Part shown: in pieces, positions 1 to 6,156 of the stretch
Layout of the letters: every line of letters begins with the position of its first letter
Numbering within the stretch: the first letter of the stretch is position 1
Origin: a virus
DNA: 22,585 nucleotides
Reading direction: 5' to 3' (one strand)
Virus record (IMG/VR): IMGVR_UViG_3300037427_000381
Location: 1 to 22,585 of that record
Program-made: the position numbers and the translations under genes
The notes under the pieces: generated by a model
The model's input: the letters and a program-made list of their open reading frames with translations, nothing else
Told to the model about the DNA's origin: nothing
Database searches by the model: none

Positions 1-971
1 TTGCCACCAGGTTTGTTGTTCTTCAACACTGTTCTCGGAACCGATTGATCCCTGCTCGGTTTCCATGTTGGTTGATAACCCAAGTCCTTGTAATCCCTCG
101 CTGTTGGTGTTGGGTACATCTTCTCTAGATATTCCATTGCATCTTGAAGTCTTGCTCCGTAAGTCATATGTGTTTTTTTCTTCTTCCTTAGAATAAAACC
201 GCCAGACTTTGTTCGCTCCACCCTCTCCGATTGAGGTGTATGTATGTTCGTTGCATTTGGTGTTGGATACATTTTCACTTCTTCTTGAACTGCTACTGTC
301 AACGGTGTCCCTCCTTGTTTGTACTTCTTCGTTCTCTCCGATGCTGAGTCTTGTGTTGGTGTTGGATACATCTTCACCACTTGATTGAGAGGTGGCTTCT
401 GTCCTCCTCCCGGATGTGGTTTCCGTGGTTTGTTGATCTCGTTCGAATCGAATGTTGTCGGTGTTGGAAACGATTGTTTCTTTGATCGAAGATGTTTCTC
501 CACTTGACCCATGTCTTGATAAATCTTCATAGTTTCTGGATCCACTTGTTCTCGTAGGTTTGATGGTTTCGTTCTGCCCTTTCTGTGACCCTCCATAATC
601 TTTTTCGTCCCTGCAGCGCTTCTCGGCGGCAAGTAATCCATTGTGTTGGGAGTGGCCCACAATCCAGACTCTATATCTTTGGTGCCAAGCACCGATGCCT
701 GAAGCTGGAATAAGGAAACATTGGACTTCGAAACCTTCACTTTCCAAGTTGTCTTGCACCTGTCTGAGTACCACGCCGTTTTGGAGGTTAATAAGTCCTT
801 GCACATTCTCCCCAATAACGAATTCGGGTTTGATTTCCCTAATGAGTCTAAGCATTTCTGGCCAGAGATAGCGGTTGTCGTTTGTTCCTTTTTGTTTTCC
901 TGCAACGCTGAAGGGTTGACAGGGAAATCCTCCAGTAATGACATCTGCTTCGTATTCTTTTCCTTTGACAT
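1..971 (-). CDS. Candidate overlapping gene inside the methyltransferase, +1 frame, runs off edge
   Basis: This is a second open frame on the same strand as the methyltransferase, shifted by +1. It starts at ATG 971-969, nine bases after GAGGAGG, and has no stop in 323 codons. The third frame does contain stops, for example a TAG soon after the start. The predicted protein shows TTTAISGQKC (31-40), a Trp/Lys-rich stretch (67-80), LFQL (87-90) and five aromatic-x-TP motifs: WATPNTMD (105-112), FPTPTTFD (168-175), YPTPTQDS (202-209), YPTPNATN (235-242) and YPTPTARD (286-293). It ends at the edge with KPGG. I recall this pattern, followed by KLNPxWVEWLMG, in phage and bacterial proteins annotated as methyltransferase-related or hypothetical; I could not verify that. 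No biochemical function is known to me. It may be a translated overlapping gene, or a shadow frame kept open by the composition of the main gene. Confidence 0.5.
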   Translation of the reverse strand, partial: MSKEKNTKQMSLLEDFPVNPSALQENKKEQTTTAISGQKCLDSLGKSNPNSLLGRMCKDLLTSKTAWYSDRCKTTWKVKVSKSNVSLFQLQASVLGTKDIESGLWATPNTMDYLPPRSAAGTKKIMEGHRKGRTKPSNLREQVDPETMKIYQDMGQVEKHLRSKKQSFPTPTTFDSNEINKPRKPHPGGGQKPPLNQVVKMYPTPTQDSASERTKKYKQGGTPLTVAVQEEVKMYPTPNATNIHTPQSERVERTKSGGFILRKKKKTHMTYGARLQDAMEYLEKMYPTPTARDYKDLGYQPTWKPSRDQSVPRTVLKNNKPGG

Positions 972-1143
972 TTTTTATATCCTCCTCGATTGGTATGTTA
1001 GGAAAGTTTTTTTGTAAAACTTTCTGACAATATTTGTCCATCTCAACAAATTTTACAGTTTCAAAAAATCCAGTAGAGTCTAAGCCTAAAGCAAATCCCC
1101 CTATGCCTGAAAATAAATCAAGAACTTTTAGTTTTCTTTCCAT
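1..1143 (-). CDS. DNA cytosine-C5 methyltransferase, C-terminus cut by window edge
   Basis: This enzyme transfers a methyl group from S-adenosylmethionine to carbon 5 of cytosine in DNA. In a phage it probably protects DNA from host restriction or marks it. The 381 visible residues contain motif I (FSGIGG, 11-16), motif IV with catalytic cysteine (GGFPCQPFS, 71-79, Cys75), motif VI (ENV, 112-114) and motif VIII (HQRYRVWIV, 154-162). Beyond residue 165 the protein becomes rich in Ser, Thr, Asn and Arg, where the target-recognition region is expected. It ends at the edge with QQTWWQ, which in relatives I recall precedes the motif IX/X segment; that part lies outside the window. The start codon overlaps the end of the DUF3310 gene by 26 bases and has no clear ribosome site, suggesting coupling. 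From residue 58 onward the DNA is also open in a second frame (1-971). The fold and activity are secure; target sequence is unknown. Confidence 0.93.
   Translation of the reverse strand, partial: MERKLKVLDLFSGIGGFALGLDSTGFFETVKFVEMDKYCQKVLQKNFPNIPIEEDIKNVKGKEYEADVITGGFPCQPFSVAGKQKGTNDNRYLWPEMLRLIREIKPEFVIGENVQGLINLQNGVVLRQVQDNLESEGFEVQCFLIPASGIGAWHQRYRVWIVGHSQHNGLLAAEKRCRDEKDYGGSQKGQNETIKPTRTSGSRNYEDLSRHGSSGETSSIKETIVSNTDNIRFERDQQTTETTSGRRTEATSQSSGEDVSNTNTRLSIGENEEVQTRRDTVDSSSSRRSENVSNTKCNEHTYTSIGEGGANKVWRFYSKEEEKNTYDLRSKTSRCNGISREDVPNTNSEGLQGLGLSTNMETEQGSIGSENSVEEQQTWWQ
102..474 (-). repeat. Four dispersed copies of a GTATCCAACACC-type motif
   Basis: Near-identical short elements lie at about 102-123, 256-275, 353-376 and 453-474. 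On the minus strand three read close to GATGTAtCCAACACCAA, and the fourth is a degenerate GTTTCCAACACCGACA. In the methyltransferase frame they encode VPNTN, VSNTK, VSNTN and VSNTD. In the +1 frame they encode YPTPT, YPTPN, YPTPT and FPTPT. Spacing is irregular (about 97-154 bases), so this is not an ordinary tandem array. It is better read as a recurring coding motif within the variable region. Confidence 0.7.
981..987 (-). promoter_or_regulatory. Strong ribosome binding site inside the methyltransferase gene
   Basis: On the minus strand this reads GAGGAGG and is followed by nine bases and an ATG at 971-969. It is the best Shine-Dalgarno match in this part of the window and stronger than anything before the methyltransferase's own start. 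In the methyltransferase frame the same bases encode Glu-Glu in an IEEDI stretch, so it could also be incidental. It decides the proposed start of the overlapping frame. Confidence 0.5.
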
Positions 1144-1393
1144 CTTTCAATTTTTTAATTTCTAATTCACAATAGTGTATTATTTTTTCTAAGTCTTGTA
1201 TACCGTTTTTGTTTAAATAACGACAAACATATTTCACAACACATCCTTGAAAGAAAGATAAATCATTTTTTGAAATAAATTCATAGGGCTGTATGGTAAA
1301 ATTTTTGTAGTGGGATCCTCCGATTTGCTTATCTTGTGGAAACGATTTATTGAATATATCTTTAGATGTCATAACCCCTTTCTGTTTTTGCAT
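1118..1393 (-). CDS. DUF3310-family protein
   Basis: A small phage protein of the DUF3310 family, sometimes labelled nucleotide kinase-like, for which I know no established activity. The family hallmark IGGSHYK is at residues 24-30. It is followed by the typical segments with IQPYEFI, GCVVKYVCRYL and a helix containing DLEKIIHYCELEI. The longest frame starts at MQKQKG and overlaps the helicase by 32 bases. An ATG seven codons in (1372) is an alternative; it follows AGAAAGGGG and would reduce the overlap to 11 bases. Neither start has an ideal ribosome site. The 3' end overlaps the methyltransferase start by 26 bases, so the helicase, this gene and the methyltransferase form one tightly overlapped string. 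Confidence 0.85.
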   Translation of the reverse strand: MQKQKGVMTSKDIFNKSFPQDKQIGGSHYKNFTIQPYEFISKNDLSFFQGCVVKYVCRYLNKNGIQDLEKIIHYCELEIKKLKDGKKTKSS

Positions 1394-2846
1394 AAATTAT
1401 ATTTAATTCTTTTTTAGCTCTAGTAACCCCTACATAAAACAATCTATGTTCATCATCGGGATTATCTAAATATTTATAGTACGCTGCATTACTCAAATCA
1501 GTTAATAAAATTACGTTATCTCTTTCATTACCTTTTACCCCATGAATAGTTGATATTTTAATCCTAGGATCTTTTGATAAATCTTCTCCATTTTTTATTA
1601 GTTTCTGTATTTTTCTAATCTCATCATCTCCCAAATCATCAAAAGCAATGTACCATTCATCATCTGTTTTTAAACCATGTTTTTCTTTTAAAGTATCTAT
1701 GTCATAAAAATTCTCTTTTGACATATGTTTCATTAACTTTAAATCAACATTCTTACTCATCTTGTTGGTTATCTTTTTATAATCATTATAATGTATAGGA
1801 GTTCCTTCCTTTAATTTATTCCAATTTTCTATTAAGGAATATATGTTTTGAACTCTAGGTGTTGAGTTTCTACGTTGAAAAAAGAAACCATTTTGATCTA
1901 AGTAGTAGGCTATTTTTTCTAAAAATAAATTTGTTCTAGCTAATATTAACCATTCTCCTTTAGATAGATCTACCTTATCTATCTCCCAATGATAATTAAC
2001 TTTTCCTAAATCTTCTTTAGGTATCCAATTCTTTTCCACTCTATTCTTAACTTTTTTAATAATATTGTTTGCTACATTAAATATATTTTTGGGAACCCTA
2101 TAAGACTGCTGCAATATAACTTTTTCTCCCTCTAAATTTATAAAACTTTCAGCATCTGCACCATTCCATTTATAGATAGCTTGATCATCATCGCCTGCAA
2201 TAATAGATCGTTTAGAGTTCTTCTCTAATTTTTTAACGATATCCCATTGTATTAAACTTAAATCTTGTGCTTCATCTATAAATATAACTTCAAACTTTGG
2301 ACTCTCTCCTTTGTCTAAAAATTTTTCTAACATATCAATATAGTCAATTAATCCTTTTTGTTTTTTGTATTGATGTAGTTCTTTGTTAATTATATCCAAT
2401 TTATCATACGTAAGATTGTAGCTGTAACCATTTTGATTATAGAGATCCAATGGAGATATTCTTTTGTTTCTAGCTAAACTAATTAAGGATATGTATGGAT
2501 CTTTAGAGTGTAGTATACCTTCATGATCATGGTCATACCTAACACCTTCAAACTCTATCTGAAGATCTCTACCTAGATCTTTGTAATCTTTTTCTTGCAT
2601 TACGTTTTCTTTTTTTAAACCTAGTATGTTAAAACAAAATGAGTGTAGAGTTCTAAAGTAGGGTAAGTCTTTCTCAGTCAAATTAAACTTATCCATAGCT
2701 CTATTTTTACCTTCTTGTGCACCGTTTCTAGAAAAAGTAAAATATCCTATCTTACTTGGTTCAACTTTTTCTAAAATCTTCTCTAGTTCATTCATTAAAT
2801 AGTATGTCTTGCCTGTACCTGGTGGTCCGTAAATTATCTTTCTCAT
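1362..2846 (-). CDS. UvrD/Rep-like superfamily 1 DNA helicase
   Basis: An ATP-dependent DNA-unwinding enzyme of the UvrD/PcrA/Rep type, presumably used in phage replication or recombination. Visible motifs in order: Walker A GPPGTGKT (7-14), motif Ia around YFTFSRN (35-41), Walker B/motif II DEAQ (191-194), motif III GDDDQAIYKW (218-227), motif IV QSYRVP (247-252), a motif V-like TIHGVKGNE (433-441) and motif VI VGVTRAKK (472-479). At 494 residues it is shorter than cellular UvrD (about 720), consistent with compact phage versions that have reduced 1B/2B subdomains. The start overlaps the primase stop as TAATGA, with AAGGAT eight bases upstream, so it is probably translated with the primase. 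Confidence 0.93.
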   Translation of the reverse strand: MRKIIYGPPGTGKTYYLMNELEKILEKVEPSKIGYFTFSRNGAQEGKNRAMDKFNLTEKDLPYFRTLHSFCFNILGLKKENVMQEKDYKDLGRDLQIEFEGVRYDHDHEGILHSKDPYISLISLARNKRISPLDLYNQNGYSYNLTYDKLDIINKELHQYKKQKGLIDYIDMLEKFLDKGESPKFEVIFIDEAQDLSLIQWDIVKKLEKNSKRSIIAGDDDQAIYKWNGADAESFINLEGEKVILQQSYRVPKNIFNVANNIIKKVKNRVEKNWIPKEDLGKVNYHWEIDKVDLSKGEWLILARTNLFLEKIAYYLDQNGFFFQRRNSTPRVQNIYSLIENWNKLKEGTPIHYNDYKKITNKMSKNVDLKLMKHMSKENFYDIDTLKEKHGLKTDDEWYIAFDDLGDDEIRKIQKLIKNGEDLSKDPRIKISTIHGVKGNERDNVILLTDLSNAAYYKYLDNPDDEHRLFYVGVTRAKKELNIIYAKTERGYDI

Positions 2847-4351
2847 TAGTAGTTATCCTTGTTAAAAGTTTTTTGTTTATATGTTTGTATTTTTTTATCA
2901 AATCTAGCTACCACAAAAACAGAAAGCTTAGTCTTACCAACTCTTTTGGTAAAACAATGTAAGTAATCTTTTAACATTTGTGATGTTCTTTGATACTGCA
3001 CCTTCCAATGTCTACGAGTAAGATATTGATGAAAAAAATTGTCAAATACAAAGTAATGATATTCATCTTTTGTATATGTCCCACCGTTTTTAAGATCTTC
3101 AAAGTCATCCTTTTTGACTCTATTTAAACAGTAGTCTTCTAAGTAATTTTTTAATATGTCCTTAGTCCCTGTTCCTTCAGCAGGCTCCGTTATCTCAGCA
3201 CCTTCTAGAAGAATATTTGTCTTTTGTTTCCATTCATTTGTCTTAAGTGTTGGTGGATTAAATCTAAGCTGCTTGACACATTCTTCTTGAAACAAGACTT
3301 GATTAGTTAGATGTTTTGCTGAGTCTAGATATAGTCTATCTCCATCTACATTCATATAATAGTAAGGCTCTTCTAAATTAACAACTTGTAGATCAGTTAA
3401 GCTAGGAAACATTATCTCTTGACCAATACCAAACTTTCTAGTTTTACATAATTTTTTATCACACAAACTACACATTGGTTGATCATTACATTTATAGCCC
3501 CAATCTTTTTTATCATGTTGTTTAGTAATTATATTTACTTCAGTGTCAGATAATGGTTGTTCCATTGCACCTTCATTAAATATTACTAGCTTAGACTTCC
3601 AATTTTCAGGCCACTTAGATTTTGCATATACACCATAATGAAATAAGGCATTATTTCTACCTCCTTCACCCACTCTGTTTTGCATCATTAGTTCTATACA
3701 TGGTGGTCCATCCGAGTAAGGTGTTTCAGGTCTTTTTACTTTTAACTCTGATAATTGTTGTTCGGTAATTTTTGTTGTTTCATACAACTCAAAAAAGTTT
3801 AGAAGATTAACGGACTCAGCATTATTATTAAAGCAATATCTTACTGTATTATCACCATTAAAATATGGTAAATTTAAAAAATTTCCTGTATCATCTTTGG
3901 ATTTTAATTCTCTTTGTTTAGGAAAAACTTCTGATCCACCATAACCTAATACAGATCTAATTTCATTTAGTTTATCTTGCATCAAACCAGCTGATACATA
4001 ATCTTCTGTAAATATAAATACATGAGCACCACCTGACTTAGATCTAAATACTAACAGTGGTAAACTAAGTTCTTTTATTTTTTTAATTAATTTTGCGTGA
4101 TCAAATCCTGCATAAGAGTCTATATCTATACAACCCCATCTACATTTGTTATCATCATTGATTGGTATAACACCTAAACTCTGTGAGCCTTGTAAATGAT
4201 TTGACCAATGCTCATCGGTTATAATTTCTCTTTTAACAAAAGATTTACCTTTTATTTTAGATCCATTACCGTTTGATTCACCAACAATAGTGACACCATG
4301 GGCTCGATTTAATCCTTCAAATATTTCTATAAACTTTCTAATATTTTCCAT
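2846..4351 (-). CDS. Archaeo-eukaryotic-type DNA primase
   Basis: A primase-polymerase that would lay down primers for phage replication. The N-terminal half carries the hallmarks of the archaeo-eukaryotic primase fold, closest in my judgement to the family also found in TOTE conflict elements. These are a metal-binding CIDIDSY (74-80, Asp76 and Asp78), a basic SKSGGAH (104-110, His110), EVFPKQ (141-146) and LPYF (161-164). A GRNNALFHYG segment (231-240) resembles primase C-terminal domains. A likely zinc-binding cluster follows, with Cys288, Cys294, Cys297 and Cys302. The C-terminal 150 residues are unassigned. The gene lies directly before the SF1 helicase and overlaps it, suggesting a primase-helicase pair made in fixed ratio. 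No good ribosome site precedes the ATG; instead a hairpin ends about 10 bases upstream. Confidence 0.85.
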   Translation of the reverse strand: MENIRKFIEIFEGLNRAHGVTIVGESNGNGSKIKGKSFVKREIITDEHWSNHLQGSQSLGVIPINDDNKCRWGCIDIDSYAGFDHAKLIKKIKELSLPLLVFRSKSGGAHVFIFTEDYVSAGLMQDKLNEIRSVLGYGGSEVFPKQRELKSKDDTGNFLNLPYFNGDNTVRYCFNNNAESVNLLNFFELYETTKITEQQLSELKVKRPETPYSDGPPCIELMMQNRVGEGGRNNALFHYGVYAKSKWPENWKSKLVIFNEGAMEQPLSDTEVNIITKQHDKKDWGYKCNDQPMCSLCDKKLCKTRKFGIGQEIMFPSLTDLQVVNLEEPYYYMNVDGDRLYLDSAKHLTNQVLFQEECVKQLRFNPPTLKTNEWKQKTNILLEGAEITEPAEGTGTKDILKNYLEDYCLNRVKKDDFEDLKNGGTYTKDEYHYFVFDNFFHQYLTRRHWKVQYQRTSQMLKDYLHCFTKRVGKTKLSVFVVARFDKKIQTYKQKTFNKDNY

Positions 4352-4361
4352 AGCTTTTTTA

Positions 4362-4395
4362 AGTGGGCGGATCCACGCTAGCTTAACCGCCCACT
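4362..4395 (-). promoter_or_regulatory. GC-rich hairpin just upstream of the primase start
   Basis: A perfect 9-bp inverted repeat (AGTGGGCGG at 4362-4370, CCGCCCACT at 4387-4395) encloses a 16-base loop that contains the palindrome GCTAGC (4377-4382). It fills most of the 54-base gap between the candidate DNA-binding protein and the primase. In the direction of transcription it is followed by TTAAAAAAGC, not by a U-run, so it is not a standard intrinsic terminator. A role in RNA stability, processing or translation of the primase is plausible. Confidence 0.6.
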
Positions 4396-4405
4396 ACCTA
4401 GGATT

Positions 4406-5161
4406 CTAGTAGTTTGAAGAGCCTTGTTTAGCAGGTTCTTCTGAGCTATGTTTTGCCTCGATCTCACCCTTACCTACACTTAAAGCAAAGTTTTTAGCCA
4501 TATCGTAGATACCTTTGTCTGTGACAGGACCAACTTTTTCTACATCCCAACCAAACCATGTTCCTTTGTCATTAGACATTTGAACAGTTTTTAGTTTATA
4601 AATGTGACTGTATGTAGGCGGAGTAAACAAACCGTTTTTACCCTGCATTTTTAATCCCATCATCATTGAGTTCCATTTTCTACTTACTTTAAGTTGAGTA
4701 GACTTCATAGAAATCAAAGCACTTTGAGGGGTATCACTTAGCTGCAACACAAAATGACTAGCAGTGTTATCAAGATAGTTACCATTTGGTAATCTATCCT
4801 TATACGATTTGTCCCTAGTGGTTTGACTAATTATATCACTATCTGCATCATGTATTGCTACAGGTGCACCAGTGCTTTGTCCTCGATCTTGCCACTCGAT
4901 GTACTGTCTTTTATAATGACATGGTACAACGTTGACCTCATCGAAGAGTTGATTAGTAACCGTGTTTATGATTTTGCCGGGTTCAGCGCCCTCGACATAT
5001 TTACCATCTCTTTTGTTAACCTCTGGAGATAGTTGTCCCAAAATTTTTAGGAAAGGTAACGCAAGATCTTCTTGCGCTATATTTTGAGCACCTTGATTTG
5101 CATCAGCTTCAAACAAGTTGACTGCTAATGCTCCTTCTTTTTTCTCTGTTACTTGGTTCAT
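4406..5161 (-). CDS. Conserved phage protein, possible DNA-binding/replication accessory
   Basis: I recognise this 251-residue protein as a type common in marine phages but know no proven function. Its central part carries conserved-looking blocks: DLALPFLKILGQLSPEV (32-48), a segment with NVVPCHYKRQYIEW, an NGNYLDNTASHFVLQL stretch and STQLKVSRKWNSMM near residue 160. There is no signal peptide or membrane segment, and both ends look disordered (Glu/Lys/Ser-rich tail). Its position directly before the primase and helicase, and its acidic tail, suggest a single-stranded-DNA-binding or recombination accessory role; that is inference only. An AAAAAGGA ribosome site lies ten bases upstream of the ATG, and the gap to the preceding gene is two bases. 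Confidence 0.8.
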   Translation of the reverse strand: MNQVTEKKEGALAVNLFEADANQGAQNIAQEDLALPFLKILGQLSPEVNKRDGKYVEGAEPGKIINTVTNQLFDEVNVVPCHYKRQYIEWQDRGQSTGAPVAIHDADSDIISQTTRDKSYKDRLPNGNYLDNTASHFVLQLSDTPQSALISMKSTQLKVSRKWNSMMMGLKMQGKNGLFTPPTYSHIYKLKTVQMSNDKGTWFGWDVEKVGPVTDKGIYDMAKNFALSVGKGEIEAKHSSEEPAKQGSSNY

Positions 5162-5163
5162 GT

Positions 5164-5715
5164 TTATTTGTTCCTTTTTATTGTTGTTTTATTCTCCGAA
5201 AATATTCCGAAGATTTCCGTTGGTATAGGTTTCCCTCCCTCAATACGCTCACGGACTAGCGCTTTCAAGGTCATGGGTTCTACCTTCATCTTTTGTGTCG
5301 GTTGGAACCCTTGACCCTTCGCAAGAGCAGCATAATCTGCTGCCTTGTTATCCTCGTTACGACCAAATGATACCAAGATCTCGTTCTTAATAATATCACC
5401 TAATCCATTGTCCCGAAGCCAGTTAAACGCCATCTCTTTATTTGCCTCTGTAATAGAAGCACGATATGTCGTCGAAACTTTTAAATGTGATCCATCATGC
5501 AGTTTTAATTCTGCAAGACCCATTTCAGACATCATAGTTGGAATGATGTCACCAGAAACTTTTTGTATTTCTGATTTTAAATTTTTAGTATTTTGTTCTT
5601 GTAGCTCTAATCTTTTATGTAAAGATTCTAACTTTTCAACTTGATCTGCAAGAGACTGAATATTTTCAGTTTTTTTCATTGCATCTTGTTGGTCTTCTTC
5701 AAAATTAATTGTCAT
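5164..5715 (-). CDS. Conserved phage protein with N-terminal coiled coil
   Basis: Function unknown. Residues about 15-60 form a Lys/Glu/Leu-rich segment with strong coiled-coil character. The rest is a compact domain with LAELKLHDGSHLKVSTTY, ITEANKEMAFNWLRDNGLGD, an NEILVSFGRNED stretch and VEPMTLKALVRERIEGG followed by a PTEIFGIF end. I associate this arrangement with a widespread marine phage family lying in early/replication regions. A strong ribosome site (GAGGAG, six bases before ATG) marks the start, which overlaps the previous gene's end by 11 bases. It may work with the downstream DNA-binding candidate, but nothing in the sequence demonstrates an activity. Confidence 0.82.
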   Translation of the reverse strand: MTINFEEDQQDAMKKTENIQSLADQVEKLESLHKRLELQEQNTKNLKSEIQKVSGDIIPTMMSEMGLAELKLHDGSHLKVSTTYRASITEANKEMAFNWLRDNGLGDIIKNEILVSFGRNEDNKAADYAALAKGQGFQPTQKMKVEPMTLKALVRERIEGGKPIPTEIFGIFSENKTTIKRNK

Positions 5716-6100
5716 CTATTTCTCCTCTTTCATATAAGTTTATTTCTATTGGATAGTATTTTCTTTCTTGCTTATCCCACTTTAACACATTGTATTTGCC
5801 GTGAGTAATATCAGATACAATAGAGCATGCAACACCAATGATTGCAGGATCTCCTGTAAGTAATAAATAATCTCTAGTTTTATATTCTTTAAGTCCTTGT
5901 CTCAACTTATAAATAAGTGGACCAGGAGAAAAAATCATTTGAGAAAATTCTGGTAACAAAAATTTAAACTGTCCATATTGAGACGCACCCATAATATTAA
6001 TTTTAGGATTGCCTGCTTGTGTTCCAGGAATGTGTTGAATAACATATACAGTAGATGTATAATTATTTTTTAAATTTTCATATTTCGTACTTTCTGACAT
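5705..6100 (-). CDS. Conserved phage protein of unknown function, first gene of left module
   Basis: A 131-residue soluble protein with no family I can name. Visible features are a YVIQHIPGTQAG segment, a hydrophobic IYKLRQGLKEY stretch, and LLLTGDPAIIGVACSIV, which could form a strand-turn-helix. An acidic tail follows. I prefer the ATG at 6100 (MSESTKY) over the one at 6118, because a TATAAT box on this strand lies at 6126-6121. A transcript starting about seven bases beyond it would exclude the 6118 codon. That leaves a very short leader with no clear ribosome site. It is the first gene of the leftward replication module and overlaps the next gene by 11 bases. Confidence 0.72.
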   Translation of the reverse strand: MSESTKYENLKNNYTSTVYVIQHIPGTQAGNPKINIMGASQYGQFKFLLPEFSQMIFSPGPLIYKLRQGLKEYKTRDYLLLTGDPAIIGVACSIVSDITHGKYNVLKWDKQERKYYPIEINLYERGEIDDN

Positions 6101-6128
6101 TGACAAAATATATAGCATCGATTATATA
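6100..6128 (+). promoter_or_regulatory. Sigma70-type promoter driving the SNF2 helicase pair
   Basis: TTGACA at 6100-6105 is a perfect -35 match. After a 17-base spacer comes TATATA at 6123-6128 (4 of 6 to TATAAT in register). It points rightward into the helicase gene at 6157, leaving an untranslated leader of roughly 20 bases. The -35 box overlaps the start codon of the divergent leftward gene. This suggests host RNA polymerase reads the pair as its own unit. Confidence 0.6.
6121..6126 (-). promoter_or_regulatory. Possible -10 box for the leftward replication module
   Basis: Read on the minus strand, this is a perfect TATAAT. No good -35 box lies 16-18 bases upstream, and there is no extended TG. 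It interleaves with the rightward promoter, so the two could not easily be occupied at once. Supported only by the box itself and by being the one gap between divergent genes. Confidence 0.4.
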
Positions 6129-6156
6129 GAAGTCAATACAGAAAGAAGAAAATAAA

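Noticed and set aside
641-1017. Plus-strand open frames opposite the methyltransferase
   Set aside because: They are antisense to the conserved catalytic motifs, have no convincing ribosome sites and no recognisable protein features.
1-1143. A frameshift in the methyltransferase gene (catalytic half in one frame, YPTPT half in another)
   Set aside because: Codon-by-codon reading shows both frames open to the window edge. The main frame ends in a methyltransferase-like TWWQ, so no insertion or deletion is needed.
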